Source of the DNA: Flavobacteriaceae bacterium
GTDB lineage: Bacteria > Bacteroidota > Bacteroidia > Flavobacteriales > Flavobacteriaceae
Direction: 5' to 3'
Assembly: GCA_029238215.1 (NCBI GenBank)
Contig: JAQWGN010000008.1
Location: forward strand, 1 to 64,000
Length of the DNA: 64,000 nucleotides
The notes beneath the pieces were generated by a model, which saw nothing but the letters and a program-made list of their open reading frames with translations, ran no database searches and was not told where the DNA came from. The position numbers and the translations under genes are program-made. This document shows, in pieces, positions 10,601 to 18,673 of the stretch; the first letter of the stretch is position 1, and each line of letters begins with the position of its first letter.

Positions 10601-11895
10601 TCGAGTCTATTTACATCATTATCAGGATATGCACCTGGTGCTGCGGTAAAGAATCCAGGGTCATAATCGTCGATAATTGTACGTGTTGGATTTGTTTCAC
10701 CTAAATCTTGAAGTGCCAATACGTTACGAACGTTTTGGGTTCGTGCCGATCGGTTAGTAACCCAAACTTCAATACGTGTAATTTGAATTGGTGAATTTAC
10801 ATATGGATATGTTTTAACAGCCGCATCATAATTATCTCTAAAGTACTGTGCCAAGAAAAAATGACGATTGTCTTCGTAATCCAAAGCGAATAATGAAAAC
10901 TCCTCCAAAGTACCTTCTCCATTAGTTTGAATGGTTTGGGTTTGAGAGCGTTGTTCGGAAATTACAGCAGAAATATCGGTGTTGCCAAACTTAAGTTGTG
11001 CTTTAACCCCAAAAAGGCTTTGCGCCCCTGTAATTAATGAACTGTTAATTGGCATGCTTACGTTACCAACTTCTAATTTTTGAATAATACCGTCTTCATT
11101 TCCACTAATTCCGTTTTGTTGAACATTGCTAGCTTTGTCTAAGAGTCCTTTCCCTTTATTCACTAATCCCTTACCCTTATTTACCAGCTCTTTTCCTTTG
11201 TTTACGGTATTGGATACGCTACTAGGTACCAAATCCTCAGGGAAAAATTCGAGCTTTATCACGCGCTGGAAATCGAAAGTAGACTGGGTATCGTAATTGG
11301 CATTTACTTTTAGTCGTGTACCAATAGTACCAGAAAGTCCAAGATTTATCCGTTGATTGAAATCAAAGCCTAATGAGCTTTGATTTCTTGGCGACAGGCT
11401 TGGGTTACCAGACTTTTGATAGCGTATCCCAAGGTCAACTGCTGCAGAACCTTGAGGACGAATATTAATTTCGTTACTACCAAAGATGGTTTCAAAAAAT
11501 TTAGAGTTAACATAATAATCTGGAAGCAGGTCTTGTTGGCTGTCTGCATCTTTAGTTATTCCTGCTAATGCTTGTTGTTTCTCACGAATATATTCCCGTG
11601 ATTTTTCTGCAAATACACGTTGACGATATTCATCAGGGGTTAAGGCTAAGGGCTTTTCAGCATCTATTTCTCCTACTTTCACATTGTAGAAGTATAAATT
11701 TAATTTTGGATCAAATGTATATGATGATGCAAAAGAAGCTGGCTTTTGCTTTGTGGTTATTTGTTTTAAGTTTTGCGCTAGCAATAAACTATCTGACGTT
11801 GTCGAAGTGTTGGTTTGCGCAAACAATAAAGGGGCTGTAATTACACATAAAAACAGTGTAAATGCATTTAGTTTATTTTTCACAACGTGCTTCAT
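4612..11895 (-). CDS. sprA: SprA, outer-membrane translocon of the type IX secretion system
   Basis: A 2427-residue outer-membrane protein, the giant beta-barrel pore of the type IX secretion system, also needed for surface gliding. It has an N-terminal signal peptide (about 1-26, ending LLFAQ), then long alternating beta segments to the terminus. The last residues, ITLRYNFGN, are a typical barrel end. The length is close to that of known flavobacterial SprA proteins. Residues about 229-257 contain three copies of a heptad VNKGKGL in a soluble insertion. Its ATG overlaps the ruvA stop by one base (TAATG), so it is translationally coupled to ruvA. Other T9SS genes (gldKLMN, porV) are not in the window. 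Confidence 0.95.
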   Translation of the reverse strand: MKHVVKNKLNAFTLFLCVITAPLLFAQTNTSTTSDSLLLAQNLKQITTKQKPASFASSYTFDPKLNLYFYNVKVGEIDAEKPLALTPDEYRQRVFAEKSREYIREKQQALAGITKDADSQQDLLPDYYVNSKFFETIFGSNEINIRPQGSAAVDLGIRYQKSGNPSLSPRNQSSLGFDFNQRINLGLSGTIGTRLKVNANYDTQSTFDFQRVIKLEFFPEDLVPSSVSNTVNKGKELVNKGKGLVNKGKGLLDKASNVQQNGISGNEDGIIQKLEVGNVSMPINSSLITGAQSLFGVKAQLKFGNTDISAVISEQRSQTQTIQTNGEGTLEEFSLFALDYEDNRHFFLAQYFRDNYDAAVKTYPYVNSPIQITRIEVWVTNRSARTQNVRNVLALQDLGETNPTRTIIDDYDPGFFTAAPGAYPDNDVNRLDPELIDGVGLLTSPIRDIATARNGFGALSTQVSEGRDYAVLESARKLTQTEYTFHEQLGYVSLNQSLNNDEVLAVAFQYTVNGQTYQVGEFSADGVAATTVTETANTAPVVNNNSLVLKMLKSSVLDVAQPVFNLMMKNVYNIGAFQLAQEDFIFNILYTDPSPANFIRPEDEALWPEGTDDRILLNLFGLDKLNIYQDAQSEGDGFFDFVSGITVLPEQGQIIFPSVEPFGEYLFELLKSNDPLEDYSDRNFFNENQKKYVFKEMYETTKADAADYQRYNKFELKGRYKSSGGGQGIALGAFNVPRGSVRVTAGGRLLQEGLDYTVNYQLGRVTILNEGIKNSNIPIEVSTESNSLFNQQNKRFMGLTAEHKVNDDLILGGTYMRLSERPLTQKANYGTEPVNNSMFGISGVFSKEVPFLTRMVNKLPNIDTQVASNVSIRAEAAYLQVGAPKGTELNNAATTYIDDFEGTQTNLDIRDTYSWLLSSIPAPSTQLPIAGASSGVDDISAGFQRAKLSWYNIDPLFYSNRRPGGISDDDLSTNAARRIFIDEIFPQQDIVQGQSMVQYTFDLAYYPSERGPYNNAPNFGTDPQKNWAGITRAMTTTDFSQSNVEYIEFWILDTFSEQTSTESELGELVFHLGNISEDVLKDGRKQYENGLPASGQNTATYSSSWGTTPATQSLVYAFDAEGQNRSLQDVGLDGLTDDEERLIYTNGPAEDPAGDNYSYFAQGSGSILERYKNYNGTQGNSPLEVTEQFRGSYTVPDAEDLNQDNTMNTIDRYFQYRIPIQKNMQIGVHPFLVDVRENDNIELPNGQVTSSRWLQFRVPVVPDYYSTPQYRNYFEAINGIDDMRSIRFMRMMVTGFSDPTVFRFGTLDIVRADWTRVANPLNTDEVPYPNTQLEVSAVNILENETRTPIRYKLPPGIVRETLNSYNNLIRENEQSLSLTVTDLEPKDSEGVYKHLDLDMRQYKRLRMFLHAESLSGKNPLPGELAEEDINERLVAFIRLGTDITENYYQIEIPLKPTPYTEGVSNNLSAEEVWQVATNEIDIPVELLTQLKAKSIANRKVQGATYFDEELNPIDEFAPNASLPGEKKYKFSIRGNPSLGAIRTLVVGVKNPSTTPGERLSGEVWFNELRLSEIDSRGGWAAVGTMDANLADFANVTVNGAISTVGFGAIDQSPNQRSQEDIRSYGVTTSINAGMLFPEKWGLVVPVSYSYNQEVITPEYDPFYRDIRLQDRLDAADRQTQRDSIRDQALSVSKLKSINLIGVRKQRGANAKQNFFDVENLDFSYSYNEEKRHDFEIEDYSFKNLRIGAGYNYSFKPLSIKPLNNVQAISTKKYLRWLSEINLNLLPSSVTLGANINRTFQSQRFRQVYLEGVDGSNQIALPDLQQRNYLFDWLFTINHNITNSFRVDFSASSRNIVRNYLKDGATAGTTQVDTQLDIWDGMWDMGQMDRFDQSIGATYQLPFKFIPLLSFLDGTYSYSGNFNWQRGSSSLANVVDENNNALGIVHTIQNANTIQWNGSANMQALYRSIGLKKNNSTKDKKKPSVQLKNSLVGMLTALQRVQFTYSENNGTVLPGYTQNIGFLGTSNPGLAFALGRQDDIRFEAAKKGWLTEFPNFNQAYTTVHANEISYNAEIGLLKGLQLDLSGNRSYSENNSESYRVENGTYTALAPRLFGNFEISTILLRTSFGGSGLESQAFSDLKQNRLIIAQRLATSRGVPAGDVDADGFPKGFGKNNQAVLIPAFLSAYSGADPNGVSMDAKRSFPLPNWSLQYTGLMRLKAFKKRFKRFAISHGYRASHTLNAFATNLEYQPNNTDKSGNFLNKILYTNVNLVEQFNPLMKLDFELKNSIQLSAEVRKDRALSLSLDNNLLTETSGDEWIVGMGYRIKDVKFKTNIGGKSTKLKGDINIKGDLSVRDNITLIRNLDLLSDQVTAGQRLWSFKLSADYALSRNFTALFFYDHAFSKFAISTAFPQTNIRSGITLRYNFGN

Positions 11896-12476
11896 TATAG
11901 CTTGTTCAGTGCGTTTTTAATGAGTCGTTCTACAGACATGTTTGGTTCAACTTGCAACAAGCCATCCACAATTTTTTGTGTTTGCTTCATTGGGTATCCC
12001 AATACGCTTAATGCAGATAACGCCTCATCGCGTTGTGTATTGCTCGAAGTAATGGATATATTTTCATCCCCTGCCAATTGGGTTACTTTGTCGCGCAAAT
12101 CTACAATTACGCGTTGTGCTGTTTTGGCACCAATCCCTTTTACCGCTTGGATAGCGGCAACATTATCGGTTTGTATTGCCTGAACGACTTCCTGGGGGTT
12201 CATTGAAGACAGCATGGTACGTGCCGTATTGGCACCAATGCCACTCACGCTAAGGAGCAAACGAAACACGCTTCTTTCTATCGGTTTAATAAATCCATAT
12301 AGGGTATGTGCATCCTCACGGACTTGCATATGAGTATAAACAAGAATTTGTTCATCATCAGAAAGTTGACCATAGGTAAATAGTGAGATATGAACTTCAT
12401 AACCAACGCCACCACAGTCTATGACGAGTGTTGTTGGAGTCTTTGAGACCAATCTGCCTTTAAGTTGTGTAATCAT
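11895..12476 (-). CDS. ruvA: Holliday junction branch-migration protein RuvA
   Basis: Junction-binding subunit of the RuvAB branch-migration motor. The 193-residue protein starts MITQLKGRLVSKTPTTLVID (OB-fold) and has the two helix-hairpin-helix motifs (LLSVSGIGANTARTMLSSM at about 78-96 and VKGIGAKTAQRVIVDLRDK at about 113-131). A short C-terminal RuvB-binding domain closes the protein. Its partner ruvB is at 15831-16853, separated by queG and maeB. The stop overlaps the sprA start by one base. Confidence 0.97.
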   Translation of the reverse strand: MITQLKGRLVSKTPTTLVIDCGGVGYEVHISLFTYGQLSDDEQILVYTHMQVREDAHTLYGFIKPIERSVFRLLLSVSGIGANTARTMLSSMNPQEVVQAIQTDNVAAIQAVKGIGAKTAQRVIVDLRDKVTQLAGDENISITSSNTQRDEALSALSVLGYPMKQTQKIVDGLLQVEPNMSVERLIKNALNKL

Positions 12477-12591
12477 ACTAAAAAATTATCTACTAATCGA
12501 TTCCTAACTAAACTGATAAAACTTGCAAAATGCATTTATACACCTTGAATTGTTGATTCAACAAACATCGGCTATTAAGCCGAATCAAGTG
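12477..12591 (-). other. ruvA-maeB intergenic region with two palindromes
   Basis: This 115-base gap holds two short perfect inverted repeats: 12551-12563 (TGTTGA-T-TCAACA) and 12568-12583 (TCGGCT-ATTA-AGCCGA). An outer GATTC/GAATC pair (12555-12559, 12582-12586) overlaps the first of them. No T-tract follows on the minus strand, so it is not a standard terminator for maeB. It could be a mRNA end or processing structure. No convincing TAnnTTTG box for ruvA was found. Confidence 0.45.
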
Positions 12592-14871
12592 CTACTTATA
12601 ACTTTCCTTTTTATTTTGAGCATCCACAACGGCCACGGCTGTCATGTGTATAATTTCATCCACGCTAGCGCCCAACTGTAAAATATGTACCGGGTGTTTT
12701 AAGCCCATCATTATTGGACCAATAGAAAGCGCATTATCTAACTCTTTAATTAATTTATAGGCAATATTAGCAGCATTTAAATTAGGGAATAAAAGTGTAT
12801 TTACGGCAAGTCCAGCAATTTTAGAGAACGGGAACTTATCGGCAAGCATTGTTTTATTTAAAGCAAAGTCGGCCTGTATTGGACCATCTACATCAATGTT
12901 TGGAAGAAAACGGTGCAATAAAGAAACTGCCTTGCTTACTTTATTTACTTCTTCGTTTTTAGAAGATCCAAAGTTGGCGTATGAAAGCATGGCGACACGT
13001 GGGTGAATCCCAAAAAGCGATGCTGTTTTTGCTGTCATTTGGGCAATTTTTGCCAAGTCTTTATCATTAGGGTTAATGTTAATAGAGGTATCGGCCAAAA
13101 AGATAGGGCCTCTATTTGTTATCATCAAATTGGTAGTTGCAACTCTGTCTACCCCTTGTTGCCTATCGATAACCTGTAGTACAGGTTTTAACACCATCGG
13201 GTAGCTTCGGCTGTACCCAGAAATCATGGCATCAGCATCACCCTCGCGCACCATCATAGCGGCAAAAAAATTGCGTTCTCGCATGCGGCTTTGCGCATTG
13301 TAAAGGGTTACTCCTTTGCGTTGGCGCAGTTGCCAATAGGTATTGGCATAAGCTTCGCGCTGGTCTTTGACAGCATCCTCTTTGGGGTCTATAATGGAAA
13401 TGTCTGCATCAAACTCTAACGTCTGCATCAGTTCTTTTATACGTGCCGCATTGCCCAATAATATCGGCGTTGCTATTCCTTCTTCATAAACCAATTGCGC
13501 TGCTTTGAGCACATCCAACTCGTCCGCTTCAGCATATACCACACGTTGTGGATTTCGTTTTGCTTGGCTTGTAATTTGACGCACCAGTTTTTTATCTGCA
13601 TCGGTACGTTGATGCAATTGTTCTTCATACTGATTCCAATTGGTAATAGGTTCTCGGGCAACTCCGCTCTCCATAGCAGCTTTTGCAACTGCCATTGGAA
13701 CCGTTGTAATCAGTCTTGGATCAAAGGGTTTTGGAATAATATATTCCTTTCCAAAGGCTAACTTTGTAGTGCCGTAAGTTATGTTTACCTGCTCTGGAAC
13801 TGTCTCTTTGGCTAACGCGGCCAACGCACGTACCGCTGCCATTTTCATGGCTTCGTTTATTTTGGTAGCACGGACATCTAAAGCTCCTCTAAAAATAAAA
13901 GGAAAGCCCAATACATTATTTACTTGGTTAGGAAAATCAGATCTTCCTGTTGCGATAATGACATCATCTCGGGTAGCCATTGCAAGATCATATTCGATTT
14001 CAGGATCTGGGTTAGCCATAGCAAACACAATTGGCGTATCGGCCATAGAAGTTAACATCGTAGCTGTCATAATATTAGCTTTCGAAAGACCAATAAATAC
14101 ATCTGCGCCAACAAGAGCGTCTTCAAGTGTATATACATCTTGAGAAGTGGCAAATTCTTCTTTTTGGGAAGTTAGATTATCTCGGTCTGCGCGTATCACT
14201 CCTTTACTATCCGTCATCATCATGTTCTTGGGCAATACACCCAATGATCGATACAAGCGTGCGCACGAAATAGCTGCTGCACCTGCCCCACTAATCACCA
14301 TCTTAACTTCAGCCATTTTTTTATTGGCAAGCTCAACAGCATTTAATAAAGCAGCTCCAGAAATAATTGCTGTACCATGCTGATCATCGTGCATTACAGG
14401 AATATTGAGTTCCTCAACCAAACGACGTTCAATTTCAAAGGCTTCTGGTGCTTTTATGTCTTCTAGGTTTATCCCGCCAAAAGTGGGAGCAATATTTTTT
14501 ACGGTCTCAACAAAGGCATCTACATCTTTAGTATCCACCTCAATATCAAACACATCAATTCCTGCAAAAATCTTAAACAACAATCCTTTGCCTTCCATGA
14601 CAGGCTTTGATGCCTCGGGACCAATATCTCCAAGTCCTAATACTGCAGTTCCATTGGAAATAACGGCAACCAAATTGGACTTATTCGTGTATTTGTAAAC
14701 GTTGTCTGTTTCTTTTTCTATCTCCAAACAAGGAGCGGCAACACCGGGTGAGTATGCCAGAGAGAGGTCCCGCTGACTTGCGTAGGGCTTACTAGGGTTA
14801 ACTTCTAATTTTCCAGGCTTCGGTTTGGCGTGATATATAAGTGCTTCACGACGTTTACTTTCTTGACTCAT
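12592..14871 (-). CDS. maeB: NADP-dependent malic enzyme with phosphotransacetylase-like domain
   Basis: Cytoplasmic oxidative decarboxylation of malate to pyruvate, giving NADPH. The 759-residue protein is the two-domain MaeB form. Residues 1 to about 420 are malic enzyme, with the YSPGVAAPCLEI, MHDDQHGTAIISGAALLNA and VISGAGAAAISCARLY (nucleotide-binding) motifs. Residues about 430-759 resemble phosphate acetyltransferase, which in this family acts as a regulatory or oligomerisation domain rather than as an active enzyme. It sits between queG and ruvA, 39 bases after queG, with no obvious functional link to either. The ATG at 14871 gives a normal N-terminus. Confidence 0.95.
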   Translation of the reverse strand: MSQESKRREALIYHAKPKPGKLEVNPSKPYASQRDLSLAYSPGVAAPCLEIEKETDNVYKYTNKSNLVAVISNGTAVLGLGDIGPEASKPVMEGKGLLFKIFAGIDVFDIEVDTKDVDAFVETVKNIAPTFGGINLEDIKAPEAFEIERRLVEELNIPVMHDDQHGTAIISGAALLNAVELANKKMAEVKMVISGAGAAAISCARLYRSLGVLPKNMMMTDSKGVIRADRDNLTSQKEEFATSQDVYTLEDALVGADVFIGLSKANIMTATMLTSMADTPIVFAMANPDPEIEYDLAMATRDDVIIATGRSDFPNQVNNVLGFPFIFRGALDVRATKINEAMKMAAVRALAALAKETVPEQVNITYGTTKLAFGKEYIIPKPFDPRLITTVPMAVAKAAMESGVAREPITNWNQYEEQLHQRTDADKKLVRQITSQAKRNPQRVVYAEADELDVLKAAQLVYEEGIATPILLGNAARIKELMQTLEFDADISIIDPKEDAVKDQREAYANTYWQLRQRKGVTLYNAQSRMRERNFFAAMMVREGDADAMISGYSRSYPMVLKPVLQVIDRQQGVDRVATTNLMITNRGPIFLADTSININPNDKDLAKIAQMTAKTASLFGIHPRVAMLSYANFGSSKNEEVNKVSKAVSLLHRFLPNIDVDGPIQADFALNKTMLADKFPFSKIAGLAVNTLLFPNLNAANIAYKLIKELDNALSIGPIMMGLKHPVHILQLGASVDEIIHMTAVAVVDAQNKKESYK

Positions 14872-14910
14872 AGGTCATTGTTTTAGGCCTCGAAAGGTAT
14901 TGAATTCTAT

Positions 14911-15834
14911 TTATTTTAAAAACTCTAAGTTTCGTTTTAAACCAGAAAATCCTGTCCGCTGCACAGCACTCACCTCAAACAATCGGTTAAACACCTCTTC
15001 AGTAATTTCATCCCAATCGTTTTGTGCCATGCCCATCAGTTCCGGATTTGGGTTAAAGGCAGGCTCCTTGTGTGGCGTTGAAAACCGATTCCATGGGCAT
15101 ACTTCCTGACAGATGTCACAGCCAAAAGCCCATTGATCAAATTTTCCCTTAACTTCTTGTGGAATAGCCTCTTTAAGTTCAATTGTAAAATATGAAATAC
15201 ACTTACTTGCATCGAGTTTATAAGGAGCTGTAAACGCATCCGTTGGACAAGCGTCAAGGCATGCCGTGCAACTGCCACAATGATCGGTAACAGCTCCATC
15301 TGCTTCAAGAGAAATATCAAGGATGAGTTCAGCGATAAAAAAATAAGAACCCTCTTGTTTACGAATAAGATTTGTGTTTTTACCAACCCAACCCAATCCG
15401 CTTTTGGCAGCCCATGCCTTTTCCATTACAGGGGCAGAGTCAACAAATACACGACCGCCCACAGCGCCAATCTCTGTTTGGATTTCGTGCATAAATTCAA
15501 AAAGCTTGTCTTTAATTACCCGATGATAATCCTGTCCGTAGGCATAGCGTGCAATTTTTGGAGCATCGCTATCACTTGGTGTGTTTTCAGGAAAATAATT
15601 GAACAGTAAAGAAACAACACTTTTGGCACCAGGAACAAGCTTTCTGGGGTCAAGACGTTTATCAAAGTTACGCTCCATATATCCCATTTGCCCATGGTGA
15701 TTTTGATTAAGCCACTGCTCCAGCCTTGGAGCTTCGTCTGCTAAAAAATCGGCTTTGGAAATACCGCAAGCCATAAAGCCCAAACGTTTGGAAATTTGTT
15801 TTACTATTGAAGCATGGATTGCTTCGCTACTCAA
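14911..15834 (-). CDS. queG: Epoxyqueuosine reductase
   Basis: Cobalamin- and iron-sulfur-dependent enzyme that performs the last step of queuosine synthesis in the tRNA wobble position. The 307-residue protein carries two 4Fe-4S motifs: C186, C189, C192 with C246, and C239, C242 with C196 and C212 nearby. It also has the conserved Asp132 in [13 protein letters not shown]. The start is a TTG at 15832-15834 that overlaps the ruvB stop as TTGA. The first in-frame ATG is 20 codons later and would remove conserved residues, so the TTG start is preferred. Coupling to ruvB is therefore translational. Confidence 0.94.
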   Translation of the reverse strand: MSSEAIHASIVKQISKRLGFMACGISKADFLADEAPRLEQWLNQNHHGQMGYMERNFDKRLDPRKLVPGAKSVVSLLFNYFPENTPSDSDAPKIARYAYGQDYHRVIKDKLFEFMHEIQTEIGAVGGRVFVDSAPVMEKAWAAKSGLGWVGKNTNLIRKQEGSYFFIAELILDISLEADGAVTDHCGSCTACLDACPTDAFTAPYKLDASKCISYFTIELKEAIPQEVKGKFDQWAFGCDICQEVCPWNRFSTPHKEPAFNPNPELMGMAQNDWDEITEEVFNRLFEVSAVQRTGFSGLKRNLEFLK

Positions 15835-16853
15835 AACAAACCATTTTGAGTGTTGGGCATGGACTTTCCAAGATGTTTATACGCTTTCTCGGTTACTTCC
15901 CGACCTCGAGGTGTTCTGACAATAAACCCTTCCTGTATTAAAAAAGGTTCGTATACCTCCTCAATAGTTTCACCGCTTTCAGAAACTGCTGTAGCAAGTG
16001 TGCTAATACCAACAGGACCTCCTTTAAACTTATCAATAAGCGTAGTCAGAATTTTGTTATCCATTTCATCCAGGCCATTCGCATCTACATGCAATGCCTT
16101 GAGACCTATCTGAGTAATCGCCAGATCAATAGTACCGTCTCCCTTTATTTGTGCAAAATCACGAATACGTCTAAGTAGTGCATTCGCAATACGTGGAGTT
16201 CCTCGACTGCGGCTTGCTATTTCTATAGCCGCCTGATCCTGAATTGGAATATTTAAGATTCCAGCGCTACGGGATACAATTCCAGATAAAACTTCTGACG
16301 AATAATACTCCAATCGGCTATTAATTCCAAAACGAGCACGCATAGGTGCTGTAAGCAATCCTGAACGAGTCGTAGCACCTACTAAAGTAAATGGGCTCAA
16401 TTCGATTTGTACCGAACGGGCATTTGGCCCTGTTTCGATCATAATATCAATGCGATAATCTTCCATAGCAGAGTACAAATACTCCTCAACAATGGGGCTT
16501 AGTCGGTGAATTTCATCAATAAACAATACATCTCGGGGCTGTAAGTTAGTCAGTAGTCCTGCCAAATCTCCAGGTTTATCAAGCACTGGACCAGAAGTAA
16601 GTTTTACATCCACGCCCAATTCTTGTGCCAAAATATGCGCCAGTGTTGTTTTTCCAAGACCCGGTGGGCCATGTAAAAGCGTATGATCTAGGGCTTCTTC
16701 GCGCTGATTGGCAGCAGCAACAAAAATTTCAAGATTTTCGAGGACTTGTGGCTGTCCGCTAAAGTCATTAAAGCTTATGGGTCGCAGGGCTCGATCAACA
16801 TCGTGCTCTTCGCGACTCAGGTTTTCTCCAGATGGGTCTAGATGTTCATTCAT
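15831..16853 (-). CDS. ruvB: Holliday junction branch-migration helicase RuvB
   Basis: AAA+ motor of the RuvAB complex that drives branch migration during recombinational repair. The 340-residue protein has Walker [10 protein letters not shown] (62-70), Walker B with DEIH (113-116), sensor 1 [10 protein letters not shown], the arginine-finger region and a C-terminal winged helix ([14 protein letters not shown]). Its -7 box TATCTTTG lies only five bases before the ATG, just after the coxA terminator, so its mRNA is probably leaderless. It overlaps queG by four bases. Confidence 0.97.
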   Translation of the reverse strand: MNEHLDPSGENLSREEHDVDRALRPISFNDFSGQPQVLENLEIFVAAANQREEALDHTLLHGPPGLGKTTLAHILAQELGVDVKLTSGPVLDKPGDLAGLLTNLQPRDVLFIDEIHRLSPIVEEYLYSAMEDYRIDIMIETGPNARSVQIELSPFTLVGATTRSGLLTAPMRARFGINSRLEYYSSEVLSGIVSRSAGILNIPIQDQAAIEIASRSRGTPRIANALLRRIRDFAQIKGDGTIDLAITQIGLKALHVDANGLDEMDNKILTTLIDKFKGGPVGISTLATAVSESGETIEEVYEPFLIQEGFIVRTPRGREVTEKAYKHLGKSMPNTQNGLF

Positions 16854-16858
16854 CTATC

Positions 16859-16866
16859 CAAAGATA
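16859..16866 (-). promoter_or_regulatory. -7 box of the ruvB promoter, five bases from the ATG
   Basis: TATCTTTG on the minus strand matches TAnnTTTG exactly. It lies between the coxA terminator (16876-16900) and the ruvB ATG (16851-16853). The -33 region would fall inside the terminator stem and shows no clear TTTG. Confidence 0.65.
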
Positions 16867-16875
16867 CGTAAAACT

Positions 16876-16900
16876 AAAAAGCCCCTGAACGGGGCTTTTT
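16876..16900 (-). terminator. Rho-independent terminator of the act-cox operon
   Basis: Perfect ten-base stem AAAAAGCCCC / GGGGCTTTTT with a five-base loop, immediately after the coxA stop at 16901. The stem is followed by T-rich sequence on the minus strand. Near-symmetrical, but only minus-strand transcription makes sense here. Confidence 0.9.
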
Positions 16901-18664
16901 TTAATGTTGTAATTCTTCTTCTCCTTCAGCGAGCGGAACGCTTTGGGGAACAAAATCCTCTTCTTGTCCAGGCTTGGAGTAATCGTAAGCCCAACGGTGA
17001 ACATCAGGAATTTTACCTGGCCAGTTACCGTGAATATGCTCTACAGGCGTCGTCCACTCAAGGGTATTAGAGCGCCAGGGGTTTTGAACAGCTTTTTTAC
17101 CGTAGAAAATACTGTGAATAAAGTTGTACAAGAATACCAATTGTGCCGCTCCAGCAATTAATGCAAAAATAGTGATGACTACATTAATATCTGCCAAGTC
17201 GTCGAAGTATGGAAAAGCCGTATTTGAATAATACCTTCTTGGGAGTCCAGCCATACCTATAAAGTGCATGGGGAAAAATACACCATAAGCACAAACAGCA
17301 GTTACCCAAAAGTGTACATACCCTAGGTTTTTATTCAACATGCGACCAAACATTTTTGGAAACCAGTGGTATACCCCAGCAAATAAACCATACAGTGCCG
17401 AAATGCCCATTACCAAATGGAAGTGCGCTACTACAAAATAAGTGTCGTGAACGTTAATGTCTAAAGTACTATCTCCTAGTATAATCCCAGTCAATCCACC
17501 CGAAATAAAGGTTGAAACCAATCCAATAGAAAATAGCATTCCTGGGTTCAGCTGAAGGTTACCTTTCCAAAGCGTGGTAATATAATTAAATGCTTTTACA
17601 GCCGAAGGAATCGCAATTAGTAGGGTTGTAAATGTAAACACCGATCCAAGGAATGGATTCATTCCTGAAATAAACATGTGGTGTCCCCATACAATGGTAG
17701 ATAAAAAGGCAATGGCCAAAATAGACGCTACCATAGCGCGGTATCCAAAGATTGGTTTTCTGGCATTGGTTGCTAATACTTCAGAAGTAATTCCTAAAGC
17801 TGGTAACAATACAATGTACACCTCTGGGTGACCCAAGAACCAAAATAAATGCTCATACAATACAGGAGAACCGCCTTGATAATGCAGTACTTCTCCTTGA
17901 ATAAAAATATCCGACAAGAAAAATGAAGTACCAAAACCCCTATCCATAATCAATAGTAAGGCTGCTGAAAGTAGTACTGGAAACGATACAACACCAATTA
18001 TCGCAGTAACGAAAAATGCCCAAATTGTAAGTGGTAAACGCGTCATTGACATCCCCTTAGTACGAAGGTTTATTACTGTTACGATATAGTTCAGTGAACC
18101 TAATAAAGACGATGCAATAAAGATTGCCATAGACACCAACCAAAGGGTCATTCCAAGACCAGAACCAGGTTGTGCTTGTGGCAGCGCGCTAAGTGGAGGG
18201 TAAATAGTCCATCCCGCTGCTGCAGGTCCAGACTCAACAAAAAGCGAGGCAATCATGATAACAGAAGACAAAAAGAACAACCAATAGGATATCATATTTA
18301 ATAATCCAGAAGCCATATCGCGTGCACCAATTTGCAATGGAATAAGAAGGTTACTAAACGTACCACTCAACCCTGCAGTAAGAACAAAGAAAACCATCAG
18401 CGTACCGTGAATGGTTACTAATGCCAAATAAACGTTAGGATCCATAACTCCATCAGGCGCCCACTTACCCAATAAGACTTCAAATATTCCAAAAGACCGT
18501 TCTGGCCATGCGAGTTGAAGGCGAAACAACAACGACATAGCAATGCCAATAATTCCCATAATCAAGCCTGTGATAAGGTATTGCTTAGCAATCATCTTAT
18601 GATCTTGACTAAAGATGTATTTGGTGATAAACGTTTCTTTGTGATGTGCGTGATCTGCTCCCAT
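16901..18664 (-). CDS. coxA: Cytochrome c oxidase subunit I
   Basis: Catalytic core of the aa3-type haem-copper oxidase, reducing O2 to water and pumping protons in the inner membrane. The 587-residue, 12-helix protein has all metal ligands: His86 (IHGTLMVFF) and His416 for low-spin haem a, His414 for haem a3, and His279, His328 and His329 for CuB. Tyr283 in GHPEVYIVLLP forms the His-Tyr cross-link. The C-terminal tail is hydrophilic. It is the last gene of the act-cox operon, nine bases after coxB, and its stop abuts a strong terminator. Full length with no oddities. Confidence 0.97.
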   Translation of the reverse strand: MGADHAHHKETFITKYIFSQDHKMIAKQYLITGLIMGIIGIAMSLLFRLQLAWPERSFGIFEVLLGKWAPDGVMDPNVYLALVTIHGTLMVFFVLTAGLSGTFSNLLIPLQIGARDMASGLLNMISYWLFFLSSVIMIASLFVESGPAAAGWTIYPPLSALPQAQPGSGLGMTLWLVSMAIFIASSLLGSLNYIVTVINLRTKGMSMTRLPLTIWAFFVTAIIGVVSFPVLLSAALLLIMDRGFGTSFFLSDIFIQGEVLHYQGGSPVLYEHLFWFLGHPEVYIVLLPALGITSEVLATNARKPIFGYRAMVASILAIAFLSTIVWGHHMFISGMNPFLGSVFTFTTLLIAIPSAVKAFNYITTLWKGNLQLNPGMLFSIGLVSTFISGGLTGIILGDSTLDINVHDTYFVVAHFHLVMGISALYGLFAGVYHWFPKMFGRMLNKNLGYVHFWVTAVCAYGVFFPMHFIGMAGLPRRYYSNTAFPYFDDLADINVVITIFALIAGAAQLVFLYNFIHSIFYGKKAVQNPWRSNTLEWTTPVEHIHGNWPGKIPDVHRWAYDYSKPGQEEDFVPQSVPLAEGEEELQH

Positions 18665-18673
18665 AGCTATATT

